Positions 28,591 through 37,008 of a stretch of DNA of 64,000 nucleotides are shown here, in pieces (position 1 is the first letter of the stretch; each line of letters begins with the position of its first letter). The DNA is from Acidobacteriota bacterium (GTDB taxonomy: Bacteria; Acidobacteriota; Terriglobia; Acidiferrales; UBA7541): contig QHYH01000083.1 in the NCBI GenBank assembly GCA_003223215.1, forward strand, positions 99,889 to 163,888, in the 5' to 3' direction. The notes beneath the pieces are model-generated. The model saw only the letters and a program-made list of their open reading frames with translations. It was not told the origin of the DNA and did no database searches. Position numbers and translations under genes: made by a program.

Positions 28591-30210
28591 TTGCGACGGG
28601 TAGCTATTTTTGTTTTAGCGGCATTTTTTGCTTTGCTCGAGGTGGCTCTTTCGCCCGCGCAATCCCGTTCGCCCCTCCAGACGGCGCTCGGCTTCGGCGC
28701 TTGGCCGAAACCCGCGCCGCAACTGCCGGCGGCGGAGGGGCTCGAGGATCACGTTGCAAACGGCAAGCTCGTTCTCTCACTCGACGACAGCATCCGTCTG
28801 GCTCTTGCCAACAATACGGACATTCGCATCGATCGTTCTCAAATCGATTTTGCGGTGAATGGTCTCGAGCGCTCGCATTCACCGTTCGATCCGGTGGCCA
28901 CTTCGAGCTTTAGCAATACCAGGACGCAAGCTTTGCCGACCTCGACACTTCAGGGCGCTCCGCTTGTGAGCAACCTGTCGCAGACAACCCTGATCGGCTA
29001 TCAGCAGCTCTTCTCGACAGGTACGGATTTCCAAACCACTTTTAACGCCAACAAGTTTTCCACGAACAATTCCTTTAATATCGTGAACCCATCGCTCTCA
29101 ACGAGCATACAGTTTACGGTTACCCAGCCTTTACTGCGCAACTTCGGATTGTTTCCCAATCGCGCGCCCATTTTGATCGCCCAGAACAACCTCAAGCAGG
29201 CGCGCGCCAATTTCACCGCCGAAGTCAACAACATCATTCTCCAGGTCGTGCGAGATTATTGGAACGTGATTCTCGCCCGGGAAAATCTCGAGGTCCAGCA
29301 AAAGTCGCTCGATGAAGCCCAGAAGAGCTACGAGCATGACAAGAAGGCCCTGAGCCTGGGCGCCCTGCCTCCGCTGGATATTTACCGCTCGGAGTCGCAG
29401 GTGGCTTCGCAGCGCGTTGGGGTCATTCAGGCGGAGTACGCGCTGAAACAAAACGCGGATGTTTTCCGGCAGGACATCGGCGCGGATCTCGATCCGGCTA
29501 TGCGCGTCTTGGATCTGGAGCTGACCGACCAGCCGGCGCCCACCGGCGAGCTGCCCAGCATGGACATCGCGACCGCTCTTGCGCGCGCCCTCGCCAATCG
29601 GCCGGAGTTCGAAGCCGCCAAGGAACAGCTTGCCAGCGACGAGCTCGCCATTCGCCTGCAGCACAACAATTTGAAACCGGACCTCGAACTCTCAGGGTTC
29701 TACTGGGGAAATGGCCTCAACAGCTCAGCCTCAGGCGTTGACATTGGATTGACCGGCAGCCTCAGCCAGAGCTTCCACTTTACCTATCCGACCTACGGCG
29801 CTTCCCTCTCCCTCCTTCTCCCGGTTAGGAGGCACTCCGCCCAAGCCAGTCTTGCCGACGCCTTGGTTGGCCGCAGCCGCGACCAATATCAGGAGCGCCG
29901 AACCAATCAAAGCATCACGCTCGACGTGACCACCGCCGTTCACGCCCTCGAGGAAGCCAAACTTTCCATGGAAGCGGCAAAAGTGGCCGAGAGCCTTGCG
30001 GTTGACACTCTTCGCGCCGACGAACGCAAGTACGAGCTGGGCGCCGAGCCGGTGTTTTTCGTTCTGGACGCGCAGACGCGGCTGGCCCAGGCGCAACTGA
30101 ATCTCATTCAATCCCAAGTCAATTTCCAGGTGGCTGTGGCGCAACTCGATCACTCCACCGGGGATTTGCTGGACCACCACCATGTGCAGATCATCGAACC
30201 CCATCACTGA
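28591..30210 (+). CDS. TolC-family outer membrane efflux protein
   Basis: A 539-residue outer-membrane factor with a signal peptide (VAIFVLAAFFALLEVALSPAQS). It contains two OEP repeats (about 60-280 and 320-525) rich in long amphipathic helices, such as ILAQNN-type and QKSLDEAQKSYEHDKKAL segments and the C-terminal KYELGAEPVFFVLDAQTRLAQAQ. Trimeric TolC proteins form the outer-membrane exit duct. The start is TTG at 28591, preceded by GGGGG. It closes the adaptor-permease locus and completes a tripartite machine apart from the ATPase. Confidence 0.9.
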   Translation: MRRVAIFVLAAFFALLEVALSPAQSRSPLQTALGFGAWPKPAPQLPAAEGLEDHVANGKLVLSLDDSIRLALANNTDIRIDRSQIDFAVNGLERSHSPFDPVATSSFSNTRTQALPTSTLQGAPLVSNLSQTTLIGYQQLFSTGTDFQTTFNANKFSTNNSFNIVNPSLSTSIQFTVTQPLLRNFGLFPNRAPILIAQNNLKQARANFTAEVNNIILQVVRDYWNVILARENLEVQQKSLDEAQKSYEHDKKALSLGALPPLDIYRSESQVASQRVGVIQAEYALKQNADVFRQDIGADLDPAMRVLDLELTDQPAPTGELPSMDIATALARALANRPEFEAAKEQLASDELAIRLQHNNLKPDLELSGFYWGNGLNSSASGVDIGLTGSLSQSFHFTYPTYGASLSLLLPVRRHSAQASLADALVGRSRDQYQERRTNQSITLDVTTAVHALEEAKLSMEAAKVAESLAVDTLRADERKYELGAEPVFFVLDAQTRLAQAQLNLIQSQVNFQVAVAQLDHSTGDLLDHHHVQIIEPHH

Positions 30211-30382
30211 CGGCGGCGTCGCGGGAGACGGTTGGCGCGGAATCCGCGTCTTCCAGTTACATTTTCCGCCACATCCTTTATCTGGCACCGGTCCCCCCCG
30301 CCCTGTGTCTTTTTGGCAACCGGTACGCAGGTACGCTTGCTTCTGCAAAATCACGTAATTCATAATCTCTATACTTTGTTTT

Positions 30383-33300
30383 GTGTCTGGGCGCGGCTTT
30401 CTGCGTCGCCGTGCGATTGTGTTTCTGTGTGACTGTTTCGGGCACGCCCGCAAGTCACATTACGAAGAAATTCTGCGCTATGCTAACGTGCGCGCGGCCG
30501 TCCAACTAGCGGACGGAGAATTGGCCGCTGGCTTGATACATCAAAGCTTTACTTCCCTGGCGCTACTGATCGCCACGTTTCTTGTGGCGAGCTTCTTTGC
30601 GTATATCTACAGCATCAAACGCCAGAACTATCTTCTCCTCTGGACGGCGGCCTGGCTTGTTTTTGGAGTTCATTACATCTCCCCCGCCATTACGCAATCC
30701 GCCGTATCCAGTGCCCTTGAAGGCGCGCTGACGCAGTGGCTGTTCGGGCTTTCTGCGTTGCTCTTCTTCCTCGGTGCGCAGATCTATGCGCAACGGAGAT
30801 GCTGGAAGCGGCGCGCCCTGGCGGCCGCCGCTGTTCTGGGAATTTGGGCCGCGGCCAACGCCGCAAACCTATTCTCTCTTTCCGCCATCATTCCCGCCTC
30901 GCTCCTCTACGTGGCCGTGGCCGCCATTTTCTGGCAGGAAAGCCGACGCCAGGAAACCCTGGCCGACCGCCTTCTCGGTCTTTCGTTTGGTTCCTGGGGA
31001 GTTCTTTGGTTGGGGCTTCATTATTTGAAGGGCACACCCGAACTTCAGGGCTCCAACTTAAACGTTGTCGCCACGGCCCCGTGCGCGTTTGTGGCCATGC
31101 TCATGGTCATGGCGCTGTACGAAGAAGAGAAGCGGCGGATCGAGCGCAACATGCTGGCGCTCTCCAACCTCAACCTGGCCACCTCGAGTTTTGTGGGAGG
31201 CGAAATCCAGCGCATGCTCTCGCAAGCTCTGGACCGCGTCCTAGGGGTTGTGCGCCTTCCCGCGGGCGCGCTTTTTCTCCACCATGGCGACCCGCAAGGC
31301 CCCACCTCCGTCGTAGCGGTCGGATTGTCCGATGAGTTTTGCCGCGCGGCGCAGAATGAAAGCCTGGACGATTACCTCGTGAGCCTGGTAGCCCGCCTCG
31401 GCGGACTGCTGGGGTTCCGCGACCTGCGCGACGATTCTCTCTCCGCGCTGGAAAAGGAAAAATCCATTCGCCGCTTTCGCGAACTAGCCCTGGCTCAAGG
31501 ACTGCGCAGCGTCGTGGCCATCAGCCTGCAAGCCAAAGAACAGGCTTTCGGCGTTCTGCTTCTGGGCACTCCGGACAACCGACGCTTTACCTCCGCCGAG
31601 CTGCGCCTCCTGCTGGCACTGGGCCATCAGATCGGCATGGCCGTCGAGAACAGCTACCTGATCCAGCAAACTTCGCGCCGCTCGGAGGAGCTGCACGTGC
31701 TCAACGAAATCGGCCGCGTCCTGAGCTCCACGCTGCAAAAGGAAGACCTCACCAAGAAAGTCTGGGAAGAGCTGCGCCGGCTCTTCGACGTGGAAAACTT
31801 CTACATCGCCGAGTTGGATTCTTTCCGCGACGAACTTCGTTTTGATCTGGAAATCATCGCCGGAAACCGCGTGCCCCGGCGCACGCGCCCTGCAGGAAAC
31901 CACCTTACCGAGTATCTCATTCGAACGCGGCAACCTGTGCTGATCCGGGAGAATTACGTCACCGAGGTAAAGAAACTCGGAGTCGAACCCATCCGCAACG
32001 GCGGCTGTTTCTGCGGAGTTCCCCTGGTGGCTTACGACCGTGCCATCGGCGCCATGGCGGTGTTCTCCGACCACGAGCGCGCCTTCGACGAAGGTCACCT
32101 CGAGCTGCTCCGCGTGCTGGCCAGCGAAGCCAGCATCGCTATCGAAAACGCGCGCCTCTTTTACGAGGAGCGCACCAAGGCGCGGCACTTGTCCCTGCTC
32201 AACACCATCTCGCGCAACGCCATCGCCACGCTGAATCCCGACGAGATGCTCGCCAAAATCACCGAGCAGTTGGAGGCCGGCCTCACTTACGACCACATCG
32301 GCATCGGCTCGCTGGATTACGCCACGCGCGAAATCGTCATCCAGGCCGAAGCAGGCACGCGCCGCGGCACGCTCAGCCAGCGCATCCCACTCGGCACCGG
32401 GCTCGTTGGCCACGTTGCCCGCAACGGTCACATGGCCGTTTTCCGCGCGGGCTCTTCGAGCGACGGCGGCTTGAAGCCGCTTTTGCCGGATTCGATAGCA
32501 GCCATCGCTCTCCCGGTTTTCTACGCCGAGCAGCTTCACGGCATTCTATACATCGAGTCCGCCACGCCCGTGGACTTTTCCGAGGAAGAAGTCCTGCTGC
32601 TCCGCACCCTTGCCGACCTCATCGCCGGCGCACTGCATAACGCGCTTTCTTTTCAAAAAGCGCAGGAGCAGGCCATCACCGACGGCCTCACTGGTGTCAA
32701 GACGCATCGCTTCTTCATGGAAGCGCTCTCTTCGGAATGGAAGCGTTCCACGCGCGCGGGCCGTTCCTTCGCGCTGGTGCTCATGGATTTGGACCGCTTC
32801 AAATTCGTCAACGACTTTTACGGCCACCTGGAAGGGGACCTCGTTCTCCAGCGTGTCGGTCAGATTCTGGAGACCAACTGCCGCCGCTCCGACGTCGTCG
32901 CGCGCTATGGCGGCGACGAATTTGTGATTCTGATGCCGGAAACCACCATGGAGCACGCCCGCCAGCTCGCCAGCAAGCTGCGCGGCTGGGTCTCCGCCGA
33001 TCCGCTGCTGCGCGAGAAGAACATCAGCGCGAGCTTTGGCATCGCCTGCTACCCATTGCATGGCTCCTCGCCGCAAGACCTCATCCAAGTCGCCGACGCT
33101 TCGATGTACCTTTCGAAGCATCAGGGCGGCAACGCCGTCTCCACCGCCGATCACTTTGATCCCAACGAGGCCAAAAAGTGGAAACGCGACGTCCTCGAGG
33201 CTTACTTGGGCGTCACTCTGAAGCGCCTTTTCTCCACGGGGCCCGAGGCTTTTGAGGAAATCTACCAGCGTTTGCGGCAGTTCACGGAATCGCTCAGCGC

Positions 33301-33970
33301 CACGGAGACCGATAACGGCAGCAAATCGATCGCGTCGCAAGAGGGCCCGCATGCGCTCCCGCAAGCCGTGCTGGACACGGTCACCTCCTTGGCCTATGCG
33401 ATCGACGCCAAGGATCACTACACGCAAGGCCATTCCCAGAAGGTGGCCGCCTATGCCGCGCTCATCGCCGAGTCTCTCGGGATGAGCGAGGCCGAAGTGG
33501 AAGAAATTCGCCTCGGCGCGGTGCTCCACGACATCGGCAAAGTTGGAATCCCGGAAGGTATTCTCAACAAAAACGGCCCGCTCAATCCCGAAGAGTGGGA
33601 CACCATGAAGTCTCACGTCAGCTTTGGGGCGAAAATTTTGGACCCGCTAGCTCCGCTCGCTCGCATTCGGGAAATGGTCCTGTATCACCACGAGTTTTAC
33701 GACGGCTCGGGTTATCCGCAAGCGCTCGCCGGCGAGCACATCCCTATCGGTGCGCGCATCATCGCCATTGCCGACGCCTACGACACGATCACCAGCGACC
33801 GCACTTACAAAAAAGCGCGCAGCGCTCCCGACGCCCTCGCCGAACTGGAGCGCTGCAGCAACGCCCAATTCGACGGATCGATCGTCGAAGTCTTCGTGCG
33901 TACCATGCGTACTTTGCCCAACCCGGTCATCGAAGTCGCCGCCACTTCCGCCACCCCGCGCACGCCCTGA
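30383..33970 (+). CDS. Large membrane GAF/GGDEF/HD-GYP c-di-GMP turnover protein
   Basis: About 1195 residues. The N-terminal ~240 residues hold seven or so membrane helices (LLIATFLVASFFAYIYSI onward), followed by three GAF-like domains (about 265-425, 435-605, 620-770). A GGDEF domain follows (about 775-925) with intact YGGDEF near 843 and an I-site RRSD five residues before it. A C-terminal HD-GYP domain (about 990-1175) has HDIGKVGIP and HHEFYDGSGYP. Both synthesis and hydrolysis motifs are intact. The GTG at 30383 is the longest start; a TTG near 30521 just before the first helix is a strong alternative. Confidence 0.9.
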   Translation: MSGRGFLRRRAIVFLCDCFGHARKSHYEEILRYANVRAAVQLADGELAAGLIHQSFTSLALLIATFLVASFFAYIYSIKRQNYLLLWTAAWLVFGVHYISPAITQSAVSSALEGALTQWLFGLSALLFFLGAQIYAQRRCWKRRALAAAAVLGIWAAANAANLFSLSAIIPASLLYVAVAAIFWQESRRQETLADRLLGLSFGSWGVLWLGLHYLKGTPELQGSNLNVVATAPCAFVAMLMVMALYEEEKRRIERNMLALSNLNLATSSFVGGEIQRMLSQALDRVLGVVRLPAGALFLHHGDPQGPTSVVAVGLSDEFCRAAQNESLDDYLVSLVARLGGLLGFRDLRDDSLSALEKEKSIRRFRELALAQGLRSVVAISLQAKEQAFGVLLLGTPDNRRFTSAELRLLLALGHQIGMAVENSYLIQQTSRRSEELHVLNEIGRVLSSTLQKEDLTKKVWEELRRLFDVENFYIAELDSFRDELRFDLEIIAGNRVPRRTRPAGNHLTEYLIRTRQPVLIRENYVTEVKKLGVEPIRNGGCFCGVPLVAYDRAIGAMAVFSDHERAFDEGHLELLRVLASEASIAIENARLFYEERTKARHLSLLNTISRNAIATLNPDEMLAKITEQLEAGLTYDHIGIGSLDYATREIVIQAEAGTRRGTLSQRIPLGTGLVGHVARNGHMAVFRAGSSSDGGLKPLLPDSIAAIALPVFYAEQLHGILYIESATPVDFSEEEVLLLRTLADLIAGALHNALSFQKAQEQAITDGLTGVKTHRFFMEALSSEWKRSTRAGRSFALVLMDLDRFKFVNDFYGHLEGDLVLQRVGQILETNCRRSDVVARYGGDEFVILMPETTMEHARQLASKLRGWVSADPLLREKNISASFGIACYPLHGSSPQDLIQVADASMYLSKHQGGNAVSTADHFDPNEAKKWKRDVLEAYLGVTLKRLFSTGPEAFEEIYQRLRQFTESLSATETDNGSKSIASQEGPHALPQAVLDTVTSLAYAIDAKDHYTQGHSQKVAAYAALIAESLGMSEAEVEEIRLGAVLHDIGKVGIPEGILNKNGPLNPEEWDTMKSHVSFGAKILDPLAPLARIREMVLYHHEFYDGSGYPQALAGEHIPIGARIIAIADAYDTITSDRTYKKARSAPDALAELERCSNAQFDGSIVEVFVRTMRTLPNPVIEVAATSATPRTP

Positions 33971-33991
33971 CGGCCACGAGTTCGTTCCAGC

Positions 33992-34477
33992 TCACTTGGC
34001 GTCAAGGTCCACATCCTTGATCGGCAAATCCCAGTGCGCATCGAGAATCTCGAAGCGACGCTGCTCTTCCTTCTTGTACGTCTCCTGGTCCGGATAGAGC
34101 TGTTTGATGACGCCGGAGCTGTCGAAATTGTCGTTGGCGATGGCTGCATTTTTGAAAACGATCGTCACTCGATAATCCCACCGGCTGTTCTCCGTCATGT
34201 GATACCGCGGCGTCACCATACTCACTTTCAGCATGCGTCCGAGTTCCATCTCTTTCTTCAGCAGCGGATAATGATTTTTTTTGAAGAGCGCCAGAAACTC
34301 CTCCGCATGGCCCCACTTCGCCTTGTAGTAATACTCGATCGCATAAGGTTGCTCTTTTGCGTCGACCATGACGCTTTGCCGTGCCGTTATGCCCCAGGTC
34401 GACGCGCAAAGGATGGCAGCCGCCACGAACGCCGTGGTGAGAAACCGCCGGCCCGGCAATGAAGTTTGAAGGTGCAT
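33992..34477 (-). CDS. Exported hypothetical protein
   Basis: A 161-residue protein with a signal peptide (FLTTAFVAAAILCASTWG). The mature part is an alpha/beta domain with AIEYYYKAKWGHAEEFLALF and RWDYRVTIVFKN, which is reminiscent of dimeric alpha+beta barrel proteins that measure small-molecule exposure, but I cannot assign a family. It is divergent from the OsmC gene at 34639; the 160 bases between them hold both start regions. Confidence 0.65.
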   Translation of the reverse strand: MHLQTSLPGRRFLTTAFVAAAILCASTWGITARQSVMVDAKEQPYAIEYYYKAKWGHAEEFLALFKKNHYPLLKKEMELGRMLKVSMVTPRYHMTENSRWDYRVTIVFKNAAIANDNFDSSGVIKQLYPDQETYKKEEQRRFEILDAHWDLPIKDVDLDAK

Positions 34478-34638
34478 AGGTCGTTTCCTCCCCCATCGTG
34501 GGTCAAGATCTCAGCCCCGCAGTGTAAGTCAAAAAGGCAATCGGTGGGATTGCCCGCCGCGCAATGCTGCCCGGCCTGCACAAAGCGGCCCTCTCGCTCC
34601 ACCCCCTGCGCCTGCTATTCTTGCCGAAAGGAGGCCGC

Positions 34639-35052
34639 ATGCAAAGCGCATCCGTGAAGTGGATTGGCGAACAAAAATTCGTGGCCACCAGCCCCTCTGG
34701 CCACGCCATAACCCTCGATTCCGACCGCGAGTCCAACCAAGCTCCCGGCCCGATGGAACTCCTGCTCATGGCGCTCGGCGCCTGCACCGCCACCGACGTC
34801 GTGACCATTCTCGAAAAGAAGCGCCAAAAGCTGGACTCGCTCGAAATCATCTGTTCGGGCGAGCGCGCCAAGCAACCGCCCGCGGTCTGGAGCAAGCTCG
34901 AAATCCTGTACCGTCTGCGCGGCCAGCTCGACGATACCGCCGTCAGGCACGCCATCCAGCTCAGCGAAGACAAATACTGCTCGGTCGCCGCAATGCTCAG
35001 GAAAACGGCCGCGCTGTCCTGGCGCTACGAGATTTTGGCCCCTGCTACCTGA
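34639..35052 (+). CDS. OsmC family peroxidase-like protein
   Basis: A 137-residue OsmC-type protein. Such proteins reduce organic hydroperoxides with a two-Cys active site. The first Cys is in LLMALGACTATDVV (about residue 49) and the second in EDKYCSVAAML (about residue 114), spaced as in the family. An ideal ribosome-binding site (AAAGGAGG) fixes the ATG at 34639. It belongs to the YhfA-like branch, where the physiological substrate is less certain than for Ohr. Confidence 0.87.
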   Translation: MQSASVKWIGEQKFVATSPSGHAITLDSDRESNQAPGPMELLLMALGACTATDVVTILEKKRQKLDSLEIICSGERAKQPPAVWSKLEILYRLRGQLDDTAVRHAIQLSEDKYCSVAAMLRKTAALSWRYEILAPAT

Positions 35053-35312
35053 GCCAGCGTGGTCGGCCCCCGACCTGCTCCATCCTTCCGACGGGCGCGG
35101 CGAAAAGAAATCTCGCAATCCCGCTTAAGCGCCTGGAACCAGCGACGGCGCAAGAACCTTTTGGAGCCCGCGCGGCAAGTGCAAGACCCGCTCTCACTTA
35201 AAGCTTACAACTTAGGATAGGACTTAAAACTCCTTCTCGCCTTGTGTCCGCGCTGCGCTATCGCATAAAATCCAATTTCTTCTTGTCCCAGGTCGCCGTT
35301 CCAAGGAGAGAT

Positions 35313-36311
35313 ATGTCTCACCGCATCGCGGCAAAAATCACCGGCGTCTCCGGCTACGTCCCGCCAAAAGTGATGAGCAACGCGGATTTCGAGAAAATCG
35401 TCGACACCAACGACGAGTGGATTCGCACGCGTACCGGCATCCGCGAACGCCACGTCGTGGAAAAGGGCAAGGCCAGCTCGCATCTGGCCACCGAAGCCGC
35501 AAAAGTGCTGCTGGCGCAAACCAGAACAAATCCTGGGGACATCGACCTCATCATCGTCGCCAGCGTCACGCCGGACATGCTTTTTCCGGCGACCGCTTGC
35601 CTGGTGCAGTGTCGCATCGGGGCGCAGCGCGCCTGGGGCTTCGACCTTTCCGCCGCGTGCTCCGGCTTTTCGTACGCGCTCACCGTTGGCGCGCAATTTG
35701 TCGGCGCGGGCACGCACAAGAAAGTGATGGTCATCGGCAGCGACACCATGACCACCATCCTCGATTACCAGGACCGTGCCACCTGCGTTTTGTTTGGTGA
35801 CGGCGCGGGGGCCGTGCTGCTTGAGCCGGCCGCCGACCCGAACGAAGGCATCCTCGATTTCGAGCACGACGTGGACGGCTCGGGCGGCGAATTTCTGTAC
35901 ATGCCCGGCGGCGGTTCCTTGCATCCTTCGACAAAAGAAACCGTCGAGAAGCGCATGCACTACGTCCACCAGGAAGGCTCGCAAGTTTTTAAGTACGCGG
36001 TGCGGCGCATGGCCGATATGTCTGCGCACTTGCTCGAGCGCAACGGTTTCACCAAAGAAGACTTGGCTCTGCTCGTCCCGCACCAGGCCAATTTGCGCAT
36101 CATCCGCGCGACCCAGGCGCGCCTCGGCGTGGACGATTCCAAAGTGATGGTCAACATCGACAAATACGGCAACACCACTGCCGCCACGATCCCGCTCGGG
36201 CTGTGCGACGCCGTTGCGCAAGGCCGCCTCCGCAAAGGCGACCTCGTTCTGATCGTCACCGTCGGCGCCGGCTACACCACCGGCGGCCTCCTCCTTCGCT
36301 GGGCCTACTAA
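35313..36311 (+). CDS. fabH: 3-oxoacyl-[acyl-carrier-protein] synthase III
   Basis: A 332-residue KAS III, which condenses acetyl-CoA with malonyl-ACP to start fatty-acid synthesis. The active-site Cys is in [11 protein letters not shown] (about residue 112), the His in [10 protein letters not shown] and the Asn in [14 protein letters not shown], completing the Cys-His-Asn triad. The start ATG at 35313 follows an AAGGAG site and begins the conserved N-terminus. A gene of this type usually sits in a fab cluster; here it stands alone, followed by a pseudogene. Confidence 0.94.
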   Translation: MSHRIAAKITGVSGYVPPKVMSNADFEKIVDTNDEWIRTRTGIRERHVVEKGKASSHLATEAAKVLLAQTRTNPGDIDLIIVASVTPDMLFPATACLVQCRIGAQRAWGFDLSAACSGFSYALTVGAQFVGAGTHKKVMVIGSDTMTTILDYQDRATCVLFGDGAGAVLLEPAADPNEGILDFEHDVDGSGGEFLYMPGGGSLHPSTKETVEKRMHYVHQEGSQVFKYAVRRMADMSAHLLERNGFTKEDLALLVPHQANLRIIRATQARLGVDDSKVMVNIDKYGNTTAATIPLGLCDAVAQGRLRKGDLVLIVTVGAGYTTGGLLLRWAY

Positions 36312-36563
36312 CGTCAAAACCCTTTTTGCGAGCCCTTCCCGAGAGCCACCGGCCCCAACTGTCAGTATTACGGTAGTACTCTCCACCATCAGGCCACGGC
36401 AAACACGGTCCGGAGTCTAACCAGAGGTAGAGAGGGCACCGTCTTTGCGCGTATCGAGCGTGGCATTAGCGGGACTCTATGAATCCGAGATTTGGTGTAT
36501 TCGTGCTGGCGACCGCAGTCCTACACACGGAAGCGAAAAGCAAGAATCTAACAAGTTTCCGGG

Positions 36564-36897
36564 GACAACTTGAGGGCCATGCTCAAGAAGCCTTCCGCGA
36601 CCGTCAAAGATCTGGTGGAATCCAGCAACAAGGGAAACGCAGGGGGAGTTGGACAGCGGGACCGCGCAATGAAACATCCCGGCTAATGAAACGGAAGAAA
36701 TCGCTGTTGATATTTCGTTTCGCGTGGAAAGGCACACCGCCAGTGCAGCAGGCCTTCGACCGATGGCGAACTCTTTGCGCGAATCGGGGTCGATCTTGGC
36801 AGACGGCACGGCTTGGCTCATTTACACAATTTTCTTTATCCTTCCTCCCTGGCTCGTCTTCATTGTGCCCGGTTTCTGGTCAGGATTTGGCCGCGGG
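36564..36897 (+). pseudogene. DUF4349 protein, C-terminal remnant
   Basis: Fragments of a DUF4349 protein are spread over two frames. NLRAMLKKPSATVKDLVE (from 36564) is followed, in the next frame, by ETQGELDSGTAQ, a TGA, then ANETEEIAVDISFRVERH and the C-terminal membrane helix TAWLIYTIFFILPPWLVFIV with PGFW. At least one frameshift and one stop break it; the N-terminal domain is missing. DUF4349 proteins are membrane-anchored with a coiled coil and one C-terminal helix. The 250 bases before it, after fabH, hold nothing recognisable. Confidence 0.7.
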
Positions 36898-37008
36898 TCC
36901 GCCGCAGCCCGCCCGTCTGGTGCCGTCGAGCCTCCGGCAGTCGGAGAGCGGAGGGGTCGCACGGCCGCCAAAGGCCGTCGCTACTTCGAAGGGTTCAGGT
37001 CTGGTTGG

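Noticed and set aside
36622..36624. In-frame TGA region of the DUF4349 remnant as another selenocysteine codon
   Set aside because: The position is not a conserved Cys in this family, and the gene has an additional frameshift; it is a nonsense mutation.
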